This document shows, piece by piece, positions 21,763-35,111 of a DNA stretch of 64,000 nucleotides. The notes beneath the pieces are model-generated. The model searched no databases and had not been told where the DNA came from. It worked only from the letters and a program-made list of their open reading frames with translations. Position 1 is the first letter of the stretch. The number at the start of each line of letters is the position of its first letter. A program made the translations under genes and the position numbers. The stretch is from Oscheius dolichura. Taxonomy: Eukaryota > Nematoda > Chromadorea > Rhabditida > Rhabditidae. Location of the stretch: contig OW051492.1 in the NCBI GenBank assembly GCA_932521035.1, forward strand, positions 5,332,001 through 5,396,000, read 5' to 3'.

Positions 21763-24269
21763 GTCTGAGCCCTCGGAGTGACGTTGACCAGCCGGAAAGT
21801 GAGCTTGATGATGCCGAATTCGATGATGACGTTGTTGTTCAAACGGGTCTTGAGGCCCTCGTCGACCCGCTTGCCGTCGACGACGACCGAGCTGGGCGAC
21901 AGGTTCTTGAGCCAGAAGTCCCCGTTGGCCTCCATTGTAATCTGCGCTTGTTTACGGGAAATCTTCGACGAGGGACCCTGCAATTGCCGAGATTTGTATG
22001 CATGCCTCTAGGTAGCTTATCTCCTTTCCTTGTTATTCTCCGGGTAGACCCCTTCAGGCATTTTTCTGGCCAAACAACCATTAGCCCCTCCCTCCCCCCT
22101 TACCTCCAAAGCCAAGTTCACGTCGACCGCGCTCTCCGTCGTGTTCCTCCCCAGAATGACCGGCAAGTGGTCCCTCCTCAATACATATCGGACCACCTTC
22201 CCGTTCAGGGTGGCCACCGCTCCCGGGCCCAGCTGGGCGTCGCTCACGATCCCAGCCACCGGCTGTACTCCTATCTGAAACTGTTTTGTTCTGTCCTCCT
22301 CCGAGTACAAACCTTTCCGAGCTTGGCTCCCAGCTGGTGGAGGTCGTTGGCCGCCTTCAATGGGTTCGACATGACGTTGGCCCCGCAGGTGGCGGTGCCC
22401 TTCTCGAACCTCTCGTACTTGAAGGGGGCCGTGCTGGGGGCCGGCTTGTCGATGACTTGATTCCTTAAAACCATAGCTAGGGTTCTTCAATTCGTTCGGG
22501 TATTTCGGCTCTACCTCAGAGACGCGCAGACTGTGTGGCAGTGCTATCCGGTGCTTTCTTATTCGTATAATATGGGCATAATTTGTTGTTTTTTTTCGGT
22601 TTAAACCGAGTCTCGAATACCTCAGCTTCGATTTAAATTAGACTCACGAGTGACCTTCTGTACAATTTATAGGGTAGACCGTTGTATACGCCCGCCTCCC
22701 CCGCCCCGCCCCCCTATCAGCCCCTTCCATTTGCTCAATTATGTTATTACCTATCAAACTTGATATAAAGCATCCACGTGGTTTAACCCTCGCCCAGAAT
22801 TTAATAAATTTTATCCAATTGCTTCCCTTTTTTATTTTTCTTACCTCAACATCATGTGCCAATGGTCCAGGAGGATTTGGGGCGTCCGGGCCGAGTGGAA
22901 CTCTTCCTGGTGGTCACGGATCAACTCGCCCATCAGTTCCAGACACGGGTTCTGGAAGGGACGCACCTCCCGGAGGATCTCCTCCTCCCTCTCGGAGAAC
23001 ACCGTCTTCGACTGACGAGAGGATAAATGAAAGAGAAGAAGGAGAGACTGTACCTGTATCTTGAGGACGACCTCAGGCGGCAGTTCCTGCATCCTCTTCT
23101 TGGCCTGCCGGGACAGGGCCTCGTCGTACATCAACTGGTACCACCGTTCCTCCATCTCTGGCACCAAGTAGTCCTTACTGAACAAAATGCTCCGATGCAC
23201 CGCCTCGATATCCCCAATCTAGAGGACAACATATCCCAGGATGATAGGATATCCTCACGTGGGTGATGGCCGTGACCAGTGCGACGTCGTCCTCGGCCGT
23301 CCAGTCGTTCAGCTCGATGGTCGACGCCTCGGCCGCCTCGTGTGCCGCGGCGATCTCCTTGGCCCGGATGTCCTTGCTGGCTATTCGACTCTCTCTTCTC
23401 TTCCTCTCAATCCGCGCGGCTTCTTCCTCCTGGAGGGCGTCGTCCATGGCCTAGATTCCCTGATTATCCCTGTATCCAAATCAACCAACCATTCTGTCCT
23501 TGAGGCTGATCATGTTCGTCCTCTGCCGGAGGTCGTGTCTCTTGGCCGGCTTCGAGAACTCGGGCATGTCGCCCTTCCCGCTCCAGATCATGGGGGACAT
23601 GGTCATCGGCGAGGGTTCGGCCGACCCGGAGGCCACCGAGTGGACACTTCCCATACTGGTGTCTATTGTTCTATAGGGATGATACTTCTAGGGCAGACGA
23701 GATAAACTCACAGTCCAGAAGTACTGGCCATGGGTAGAGGAGCTTGAGGAGGGACCGGCCCGTCCGTTGAGAAGGTGGAATTGGATCTCTCGCTGAGTCT
23801 TCGCTTTGGGGAGGGCGAGTGGAGGCCAATCCCGCTGTCCACCAGCTCGTCGTCAAATTTAGGCCGCTTGATATCTCGCGTACTTCTTCTAATTTTTATA
23901 TCTCCATCCTGTTCCGAACTAAATTAATATTTTTTGTTGTTTTGGAGATGAATATACTCACCCAGTTGCCGTCACAGATTGTTCTCTTGACCCAGCCTCA
24001 CCCGGCGGATGCTCTTCTCCAATAACTTCTGTCTCTTCTTCTTTCTTTACAATAGGTTCCGAAACATTCGGATCTTCGACTGGTTCGGCTGGTGTTTCAG
24101 ATAAAAATGAAGATGATTGTTCTTCGGAGGAAATAGATTCGTTTCCAGCGATGGATGAAGGCTCGGCGCCTTCCACCGCTTTGGTAGACGTATCCGTGGT
24201 TTCCAACTCTTCTTCTTTTACCACAGATTCTTCTTCTGGCACCGTCTCTGCCATTTCAGCTTCATCCAT
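21753..24269 (-). CDS. mcrs1: Microspherule protein 1 homologue (MCRS1)
   Basis: The start MDEAEMAETVPEEESVVKEE follows an AATTTCAG acceptor by one base. A long acidic Ser/Thr/Glu-rich head is followed by a helical, charged segment (EEEAARIERKRRESRIASKD) and WTAEDDVALVTAI. Next come HRSILFSKDYLVPEMEERWY, QLMYDEALSRQAKKRMQELP, SKTVFSEREEEILREV and FHSARTPQILLDHWHMM, matching the MCRS1 N domain. The FHA domain follows: VVRYVLRRDHLPVILGRNT, DVNLALEGPSSKISRKQAQI, NGDFWLKN and NNNVIIEFGIIKL. MCRS1 works in the NSL and INO80 chromatin complexes and in spindle assembly. One intron of about 360 nt (22480-22845) breaks the otherwise short-intron pattern. Its 3-prime UTR, with AATAAA near 21710, lies inside the RGS coding end. 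Confidence 0.9.
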
Positions 24270-24669
24270 TCTGAAATTAATTCTTTCGAGTAGTAGGGAC
24301 GGTCTTTGGCACGGAAGTATTCCAAAAGCGAATATTCGAATAAACATGCGTCCAATCTTTTGTAAATTATTTGATAACTAAAGGTGGAGTATAATATCGA
24401 GTTCTAGACTACATCAAAGATTGATGGAATCCATGATCCTTTGCTCTATCAAGTTTCTGTGAGAAAGGGAAAGTCAAACACAAAAAAAGGGTGGTTTTGA
24501 AAAATTGCGCCGAAAACGAATACGCGCTCCAACGACAATACCGTAAGGATTGTCGTTTCGAGTCTTCGAGCCGCCCGTCGAAAGACATTCCAATTGACGA
24601 TCGTCAATTTGACCCGCCCGGTCCACAAACGTAGATTTTCTTTGCTATTAGGGTTTTCCCTTCTCAAAG
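24270..24669. promoter_or_regulatory. Divergent promoter region between MCRS1 and ATP synthase alpha
   Basis: 400 bp separate two start codons pointing away from each other. The stretch is AT-rich with no coding signal. It must hold the 5-prime regulatory parts of both genes. Confidence 0.55.
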
Positions 24670-26737
<2,068 letters not shown>

Positions 26738-26940
26738 GGTGATTGTACCATTTTTGTAGCCCTTGTTTTGTTATAGAAAAAGAGTAAATAATATCACTTG
26801 TTCTTTGTTAGCCTATCATAGGTAGTAGTTCATGCCGGCATGTATAAATATATTTTATTTTCTGCTTCCAACAGGGAACAGTTGGTGCAATGAGCAAACC
26901 AAGGAAGAAAGACTGAGGTTAGCAGTAGATTGGGGGAATA

Positions 26941-28720
26941 TTACAGTGGGTCTTCGCCGGTAACTTCATCTTCGGGCGCAACTTTAGCTGATCTCTTTCC
27001 CGTGCAACAAACATCTCGGCCCACGACATAGATAGACCTAAAAATAAGTGACTTTTAGACATGAATTTCTAACCAAATTATGTGCCCAACGCAAAACCAT
27101 AATGCAAGATTATACCCAACAAAGCTCAGCATTTCATACAAATTTGGATCTTTAGACTCGAGGATCTAAAACATTGTCGTTTCTTTGGGTAATTAAAAAA
27201 GAAACCTCCGTAACGCGCATAGTGTCGTATTGAAGTGCCAGCCTGGCAATAAAATCTTGGTTATTTCGATATTCATCCGGAAGATCGTATTCATCCAATT
27301 GGCCAGGGTATGAGGTGAAGACACAGCGTCGTTCATTTTCGTCCTTACAATCTTCAAGCTCTTCCCATCCCCGTAAATCTCTCGGAACATCCTCGTCATC
27401 CCCTCTGGCCAAGTCGATATACCGTCGGGAACAGCTCTCATATTGTTCAACCCCACACACATTTGTTTGATCCATTAGTCGGGCAAATTCACTGAAATAA
27501 TTTTAGCAGGTCGGTCTCTGACAATTACCTAAATTGCTGTCTGTTGTAAGCCATGATGTCTCCCATAACGGGATGACACCCGCAATATCTCACCGAGACA
27601 GCTATGTGACACATCAGGAGAGCTGTCCGATTGTGTTCTGCATGGCTTCTATCAGCCCGTCTCGCGTCGCCCAGGGCTTGTCCACAAGAGGGGCGACGAG
27701 TAAAGGCTCGGCTCTAGAAGCCCTTCTTTGCTTCTAACAATTCCTTATACCTCTTTGTGCATTTTAAGACGAACACCTCTTTTATCCCTGAGATGGATAG
27801 GATTATTGAGGTATTGCTCAATCGTGGACAGCTCGGTGCCGCCCTCAACGAGGTAGACGTCGACCCCGGGGTGGGTGGGCATGTACGAAGCATACCAGGA
27901 GTTGCGGGGAATCTAAAGCAACTGTTCTCTAGCCAGTCGACCCACTTGGAAAAGGATGGTGAACTGTTTCTCGGGAGAAGTACTATTCTGGAACATGGAT
28001 CGGTCGTGGAGGAGCCAGCAGATGCCGACTGGGCCAGCCAGAGATCCCGTGATGAGATTCTTGCAGCAGTCGTAGGACGAGAGCTGGACCCCCTGGTAGC
28101 TACAGGCGGACACGACACTCTGGCAGTCGTACTGCATCCGCTGGATGGTCGAGTTCCTGCCCAGAGAGGGCATGTACTGGGCCAGGATGTCGGCCCCCCT
28201 CTGGATGGAGGACGGCGGCTCCGGGAAGAAGTCTGCCCTCTCGAGAAGAGACGGGTCCGTCCACTCTCTCAAATACCTGAAACCCCCATTTCGTAACCCT
28301 CGAAGTGGTCAAAAGATCGTTTGCCCCAAGTGGTCCCCTCACGGGTCAGCAACAATTTGGTCATCATAGGGAGACGGAAGCGAGTGGCCGGGCATTTCCG
28401 GGCCGGCCCGCTTCCTCAGGGATTTTCTTACTTACCGGATGCTGCTCTCCTGGCGAATATTACTGCTGACCGAATTTATGCCGTCTTGGCTGAAGGGCAT
28501 CCGGTTACAGATGACCAGGCCGGGCATATTCAGACGTTCGGCTACTACTCTGGAGAATATTATGGGGCCAGGACCGAGGGGGGACCCACTGCTTGACCTC
28601 ACTCTGGGAGGTGTTCTCGGCGTATCGGAAGATGTAATAGAGGGAATGCAAGACGAACAGGGCTGTGCAGGCAGCCAAGAGGGCCAGCAACACGGCGGCG
28701 TTGCAAATGCCTATCCACAT
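26941..28720 (-). CDS. DEG/ENaC-family cation channel subunit
   Basis: The start MWIGICNAAVLLALLAACTA is the first membrane segment, 13 bases after a CCATTAG acceptor-like site. Next comes VVAERLNMPGLVICNRMPFS, matching the FPAVTICNxNPF motif after TM1. The extracellular part has YDCQSVVSACSYQGVQLSSY, PTHPGVDVYLVEGG and MCHIAVSVRYCGCHPVMGD, the typical cysteine blocks of degenerins. TM2 is in YEMLSFVGYNLALWFCVGHI, followed by a short cytosolic tail (RSAKVAPEDEVTGEDPL). These trimeric channels pass Na+ and respond to touch, acid or peptides in nematodes. TM2 lacks an obvious GxSxLSxxE selectivity filter, so function may be altered. It is convergent with ATP synthase alpha. Confidence 0.85.
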
Positions 28721-29021
28721 TTTGGAACTAATGGCTACTAGTGGTCGCCATGACCACAAGGGTGTTGCGCAAGTGGACTACTGGGCGGGTCTTTGTTTGG
28801 GCCTACGGCAAATCCAGTGGATAATTGTTTTCTTGATAAGGAGGTGTCGGATTTCATAGGCACTCCTAAGACTTATACGAATAATATAATAGCTTTATGG
28901 ATAACACAACAGGAACAATGGGGATAACCATGAACAGAATAAAAATAGGAAAGATAACAGACAGTTCAAACAACCATAGTAGTAAACGCATCGAAAGAAG
29001 AGTGAAAGAAATGTTAGAAGT
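28721..29021. other. Gap between TRMT6 and the DEG/ENaC gene
   Basis: 301 bp between two same-strand genes. No canonical AATAAA was seen for TRMT6; CCATAAAG occurs on the minus strand. No coding signal. The spacing is larger than typical operon gaps. Confidence 0.4.
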
Positions 29022-31033
29022 TTAGGAGGCGCTTGGAGGGGGGAGGATTTTGATTCCGGAAAGCACATATCCACCAGCAACATGTTGTGTCATCAACGGA
29101 TGTGTTCTATCCGGAAGAACCTAAAGTAAACCCAAGTTATAAATGGTTATTTACAAACCTGGTGAACTCGGTACATCTGCTCACTGACCGCAACATTTAG
29201 GCAATTGTTTTCCATCAGCCATGACTGTGCCCGTATAATTATCTGAAAAAAGAGGGTTATTTGTACACACTATTAAAACAGGCTAAGAAAACTATTTCTG
29301 ACACCCACTGAAATTATCTACTTGCTCGAAGAAAAGAAAATTAACCTGTAGATCTGGATGATAAATTGCTATAGCCCCTGATGGTTTCAACCGTGGAAAT
29401 AGTATCCGTAACACATCAACAACATCTATCTGAAACATATACATCTTTGTAAAGTAAATAATTTCATGTCTATTTATAGATATGCATTTCCCATGATTCC
29501 GACAGGGGCTTCCTCACCACCTGCGCTGACAAGAGACATAATTATCGGCTGATTCCGGAAACATGTAATTAGCATATAACATTCGCATGTGAAGAGTGTC
29601 GCTATTCAAATAGTAGAATGAGTGCGAATTTCAGAAAATCCAATAAGAACGAACTTACAGATCTAGTAGCAATAATGAGGGAGTCAACACCAGCAGCAAT
29701 AAATCCTAAACCTCTTTGTTCGCGGGCTATTCTTTCTGCTCGTCTTACTGTGGCATCTTCATTTGATGTTGACGTTACCTATAATCGGTATCTTTTCTTA
29801 AATAATGTCAATACATTAAAGTTACCTTATCATGAGATGCATCGCCCACTTCCATTTCGTCTTTATCGCCGCTCTTTTCTATGTTTTCGTTACCAAGGAA
29901 CTTTTTTATTCGAACAGGAAGATAAGGAGCTAATGTCTGAAACTCTAAAATAAAACGAAAGGCTGAAAACTGGCTTCTTCGTCGAAATTCATAGAGTGAA
30001 GGCAAGGTATGCTTTGGGCTATTTCTCCTCGATGAAGGTGGATACAAGCACCATTTCCAGCCAAACGTTCTAAGATTGCTGATGTCACAATACCAAGAAG
30101 CTGAAAGACGAATAAAATTTATATTTAAAACAATACCTGATCTATTACTAAAATGTTTCTATTGTGAACTACATGACCCATTTGAATAAGCAGTCCTAAC
30201 TGATCAATTCTAAATGTCTTTGCTTATTTGAAAAAATAATCATTGAAACCTCAACATGCCAAACTTTTCAGTATCTTTCGTATAATATGAGCTTGCAAGT
30301 AGCCTAAGTGTCGGCTTCATAATGATCACCCTAAAGTCATGGGATAGAAGTATGAAAAAAAAACTAACCTATCTGAATGTTTCTTCATTTTTCTGCGAAT
30401 ATATTTACTCTGAGCAAAATCAGTTCTGTTGGCAAAACTTTTATTTCCTTGTACCAATTTATCTACCTTTATATACACATATCAAACAAAATTAAACTTC
30501 ACTTACGAGATCTTTTGCAGACGTTCCACCCGTTTTCATTTCCAAAACCTCATCTTGTGTGAGAACCTGGCCAGCCTGTAAAATGTATTTGCAAACAACA
30601 TCAATATTTTCTTACTTGAGCAGGATTCAATGTCTCGTTTTCTTCGGGTATATCTTTTGAGTCAGATTCGGGCGTTTTATCTGTACTTGCACCTTCAGTG
30701 CTTGATTCGTTTTTCGCTAGTGCTAATAATCAACATATATGTAGAAGTAAAAAGTCATACTGGCATCTGCGGAGTTCTGACGCAGTTCCTCAAGACGTTG
30801 TCCTGGTGATATAGGAGTGGCTTTCATTGCAGAGACTTCAAACATGCCATATCGTTGGCCTATACACCTGCAAGAAAAGTTTAGGCATATAAAAGAACGA
30901 ACCCGTCACAATCAAATCGTAGTTTCTCCACCAGTATTTTTTGCTTCGGAGTAAATCGTACTACTCTGCAGTGCTCGCCACCAACCTTCTGTACGACGAC
31001 ATATTTCCCAGACTGAATTATGTCTTCTTCCAT
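29022..31033 (-). CDS. trmt6: tRNA (adenine-58-N1) methyltransferase non-catalytic subunit (TRMT6/GCD10)
   Basis: The start MEEDIIQSGKYVVVQKVGGE is joined directly to an upstream AACTTTTAG, a trans-splice-like acceptor. Family blocks follow: CRVVRFTPKQKILVEKLRFD, IGQRYGMFEVS and SPGQRLEELRQ; a middle exon group carries ILVIDQLLGIVTSAILERLA; the C-terminal Rossmann-like half has REQRGLGFIAAGVDSLIIAT, ILFPRLKPSGAIAIYHPDLQ and VLPDRTHPLMTQHVAGGYVL ending GIKIL. TRMT6 partners with catalytic TRMT61A to place m1A58 in tRNAs, including initiator tRNA. About ten exons; introns are AT-rich and 40-150 nt. Confidence 0.88.
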
Positions 31034-31519
31034 CTAAAAGTTTATCATAAAACGAAGAAATAGGAATATTATGTTCTTCAAGAAGAAAAGAAGCTTCAAA
31101 ATTATAATTCAATTGGAATTCACGTGTGAATGAAAAGATAATGCTTCTCAGAAGTCATTGGAATTGACAATCAACATAAGGATAAGTTTAGAAAAAAAGA
31201 GAAAAGAAACGAAGCGGAAAAGAATACAAATGCAATAAATAAATATCGTGAAAGCCCTGTGTACGATATCTCAACCGGACTTCAAAGCAAAACAGAGAGC
31301 TGTATTGATGCAAAAACGCAATACAATCCAAAAAAATATGAATCTTTCGAGCAATAGATCGAGCTGTTTCGTTATTGGATGTGGGTCATTTTTTGAGAGA
31401 AAAAGATAATTCTAAAAAGCGTGTGTGCACATAATTTCTAAAGCTTGCATGTTGAACTGTAATCTCTCTATCATAAATCCGTTTCCATTTCTAAAAATCT
31501 ACTTGCTTGAAGGTTGGCA
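31034..31519. other. AT-rich divergent intergenic region
   Basis: Low-GC stretch between the TRMT6 start and the plus-strand gene at 31520. No protein, RNA or repeat recognised. Confidence 0.45.
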
Positions 31520-32158
31520 ATGACTTCAGTAAATGACTCGAATAGCGACAAATTCAACAGAGGCGGTGTATGTCTACGAATGTCCGAGTGGACAGAGAAA
31601 GGACGAATTCGCCGCAACTGGACCTATCAAAAAATTGGAAATAATCAGGCAGAAGAAAAGACACCCGAGCCGAAGGAGACGAAAAGAAGTGTGACCGTGC
31701 CGAGGCGGACGGCCGAAGAGCAGAAGAGGTCCCGTCCTCAGTTGGCCAAGAAGGAGGAGCAGACGCCGGTTGAGACGCCAGTACGTAAGGAGGAAGAGAA
31801 GAAGAAGGAGGGCGGGCAGGAGGAACTAGAGCCGTCACTCTCTTCGAAGCTGGATGGTCTGACGAGGATGGTGCAGATGCTGGCCGAGAAAGTGAACCAC
31901 ATCGAAGCCAGTGTAGGTTATGCTAATGGAGAAGGAGGATGGCTTGTTTAGGTGTCGGAGATTCAGCACGTGAAGAAGACGGCAGCCAGCCACTCGCCGA
32001 AAATGGCGGAAGAGGCCGCTGCAAGGCCGCGGACTGTGGTCAGGAGCTGTACGACAGCCGCGGTAAGGCGAGGTGGACAGGGGGAACCAAGGAGATTTCA
32101 GCTGACTGAGACAGTCTCCGTCCGCCAGAAGAAGCAACCCGGACACCGCCGAAGATAA
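31520..32158 (+). CDS. Highly charged protein of unknown function
   Basis: The model opens MTSVNDSNSDKFNRGGVCLR; a later in-frame Met (MSEWTEKGRIRRNW) is also possible. A Lys/Glu/Arg/Pro-rich middle is followed by one predicted helix with heptad character (SSKLDGLTRMVQMLAEKVNH). A short intron leads to SEIQHVKKTAASHSPKMAEE, and a 39-nt intron that is a multiple of three precedes the end (SVRQKKQPGHRRR). About 170-190 residues. No family recognised. It is convergent with the coiled-coil gene at 32225, only 66 bp between stop codons. Confidence 0.5.
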
Positions 32159-32224
32159 ACTCGTGATACGAAAAATGAACATCATTATTTAGAATGGTCT
32201 CCGCTGGGCCGAGTCCAATCGGCT

Positions 32225-33536
32225 TTATTCGAGCCCCTTCTCGGCCATCAGTTCCATCTTTTTATCCTCCACCTGCCGCCTGATCTCCTTCTTCTCTAGC
32301 TCTAGTTTCACGGCCTCGATCTGCATCCTCAGTTCGAGTTCGAGCACGGTCCCCTTGACTACTTTGTGATCGTACTCGTCCAGCTGTCTCTCCATCTCCC
32401 TCCACTCCGTCTCCCTTCCGTCTCCTCCCGAGTTATTCCTCTCGGCCTCTATCATCTGGTGGTATCTCTCCATAGATTTGGCATTCCGAGCCTTTTCGAT
32501 ATGTTGAAAATTACGGAAAAACTGCCAAACCATCTGAACCAATAGATGGCTGGGGCAGGCGATTACTGACCGCGATCTGCGCCTGAGCCGACTTGAACTC
32601 GGCGTCTTTGATCGACCTCGATGTCGACTGGTACAACTTGTTCTTGATTCGTTCCTCTTCTCTTTTCCTCTCGACCTCAGGGTCGGGGTGGCGGGGAAGC
32701 CGCGTGGTGTCGTTACCCCCACGGCCTAAAGGAACAACAATCACAAAGAATAAGCACACAGACCTTTTCTTTTCCTATTTTCGAGAGGTTTAGAAGGACC
32801 TGGAGTCGAGGCCGGAGTGGTACTGCCGACGCTGGGACACGCGGAGACGCCTAGATATCAATCCATGAATAGACATTGAGATCATCCCTACGTTGTTCTA
32901 TAAAGTCTGTCGTACCTTCTAGGAGATGAGAATAGTCATAGCTAGGGGCAGGGTAAGTCTAAATTGAACTGTAGCTGACTGTTAGCAAAGAGGACAAACC
33001 ATGCTATAGTCCGGGTGAGGCGGCTGGTGGCCCGAGCTCTCCTCCGGGTATTGCCCTTCCATTCAGCCACACCAGGGTGAAAGAGGACGCAATCAGCGTA
33101 TTCGAACCGCTTATCTCTGTCCAACAGTCAGGGTTTATCCCTGTTTGTGTTCATTTTGAAATAACCAAGATAATCATACGAGAATCGAATTTCGTGGCAT
33201 CCTCTGGGGCACACATACCTCCACATGGACGAGGAGGATGAAGGTGGGGACTGAAGTAGATACGGTGCGTGGTATTTCACATAGAATATCAGTTGTAAGT
33301 GCATAGCCGAAGGCAGCTTCTTACCATTTTCAAGAAGTCCCTTGAAATACTCGACAATATCGTACTCCTCTCCCAATTCCATCTCTAGGCGCAAATATTT
33401 TGCTCACCTAGCGGTTCACCCGATGATTCAGAGACACCTGACCTGAACCCCCTTTCGACTTGATCCAGCGGCATCTATCCGTGATTCTGGGATCGTTTGA
33501 ATATCGCCCATATTTCGAAATCCCGAGATTTCTCAT
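32225..33536 (-). CDS. Coiled-coil protein of unknown function
   Basis: The reconstructed chain begins MRNLGISKYGRYSNDPRITD, then RCRWIKSKGGSEMELGEEYD and IVEYFKGLLENG, a Ser-rich patch, a Pro/His/Tyr-rich segment (SSGHQPPHPDYSM, YPAPSYDYSHLLE) and PGPSKPLENRKRKGRGGND. The C-terminal third is a long charged helix: DPEVERKREEERIKNKLYQS, SIKDAEFKSAQAQIA, QMIEAERNNSGGDGRETEWR and LELRMQIEAVKLELEKKEIR. Exon joins in the middle are uncertain. No family was recognised; the basic RKRKGRGG patch suggests a nuclear protein (inference). Confidence 0.5.
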
Positions 33537-33765
33537 TTTTGAGCAAGTTCTTGTTTAGATCTTCTGGCTTGGAGGACTCCGAGATACTCAAAGAACAAGC
33601 ACCAATAAAACAGCCCCGTACTGCCATTCTACAAAATATCAGTGCTATTTCTCTCCGAGGAGCCCCACAGGTTGATAAGGATTGATTACATTTAGCTTTG
33701 ACGTTTTTTCGCATTGATGAGCGACGACCTCTTCATATTCTCCGAGATATCAACATTCAGTTCAG

Positions 33766-34773
33766 ATGTATCCATCGAGTGGTCCTCCGCCCTACGGCCG
33801 TCCTCTGCCGCCACCCCCTCCACAGGGCTACTACCATCACCATCATGATCCTCCTCTGTCGTCTCCCCCTTTCCCGGGCGGATCGCCTCCTCCCTCTCAC
33901 CATCATCGCCACCCAGTAAGTCATTTCGGTCCTTTTCTAGTTATTCTGTAATATTGGGTCGATGATCCTTGAATTTCTCACTTATCAGTTGTAGTTGTCA
34001 TGGGGCATTTTGGCAGGAAACAGCGGAAGGAAATTCATGACGAGGGCCTTTTTAGGGCTATTGGCCTCCTGACTTCTGGACCGAGCAATATCCGCCATTC
34101 CACGAGGAACCTTTCGGTTATCCGACGACGACCGACACACCCTATGACTCCGGCTATTGTTCTCCCCTGGACACCAGCCGCTACAGCCTCTCCGAAATAG
34201 GGGACAGCCTCGCCTCCTCGAGGTGCCACAGTAAACGTACGTCTCTGGGGCGAAGCATTTAAATGCGGTATTTAGCAACCTCTCCTCCAAATGAGAGGGA
34301 AATTGAAGACACGGACAGCAGATCGGTTGACAGCGGAGACGGAACAAGTAGGCCGAGAGCAGGGTGGGAAGAAAACGCCTTTCAGGAGCAGAGAAGAAGA
34401 GATGGTCGACCATGAAGCAGCCCCTTCCAAGCGATGCCCGACTGGCGGCAAGAATCGAAAAAAGACGGAAGACAAATAGGATCGCGACTCAAAGAAGTAG
34501 ATGTCGGCTGGTTGAGAAGGCCCTAAAGGGAGATCGCTACGAGAGGGTGGGGAGGACAGCTGGAAGAAGAGGACGAGACAGTTTCAGGTGCTGATGGAGG
34601 TAGGAGACCATCTGGAGAACATAGCCGAAGAGCTGAGGAAGCTACACACTGTAAACGTTTCGGAACTGCTCCGGCAGGCAGGAGTGGACACGGGCCTCCT
34701 GGTCGGGGAGATAAATAAATTGACGGAATACATAACGAAAGAGGTTAAGGGTACCCTGGACAGCTTGTCGTAA
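33766..34773 (+). CDS. bZIP-like transcription factor
   Basis: The ATG at 33766 directly follows CAACATTCAGTTCAG, a trans-splice-like acceptor. The head is Pro/His-rich (MYPSSGPPPYGRPLPPPPPQ), then WPPDFWTEQYPPFHEEPFGY and DSGYCSPLDTSRYSLSEIGD. After two 38-41-nt introns the chain reads RLAARIEKRRKTNRIATQRS; NRIATQRSR fits the bZIP basic-region rule N-x2-[SA]2-x2-[CS]-R, with Thr at the second position. A helix follows (VEKALKGDRYERVLMEVGDH, LENIAEELRKLH), with a C-terminal helical tail. The zipper is short and not strictly heptad-leucine, so it may be a divergent bZIP or a basic-helix protein. Splice joins were picked to keep frame. Confidence 0.6.
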
Positions 34774-35111
34774 AGCACTCTATGTTCATTATTAAATAAA
34801 GACATCGACAATAGAACTGTGTGTGGAATGGCTGTGAGAGATAGCTAGGGCGGGCTAGGCGGGACTAGACACTGTTAATAATTACCTAGGGGTGTGCTTG
34901 TACGTCGTGGGCGAGGTCTCTAAGGGATATTCTTGATTATGGCAAACACGCAAACACACAGGGACACGGAGACGTGTAAAGCAAGCGAGGAGCACGGTAT
35001 TGCTGGAGGGGCACCGGGAGGAGGAAGCCAAGAGATTAGTGCTCAAAGACGAGTCTAAACGAGTGGATATAGTAGAGAAGTGGTCTCGAGGGGAAGAGGC
35101 GACAGGAGGGG
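34774..35111. other. Convergent intergenic gap
   Basis: 338 bp between the bZIP-like gene stop and the PIP5K stop. AATAAA near 34793 serves the plus gene. Nothing else recognised. Confidence 0.45.
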
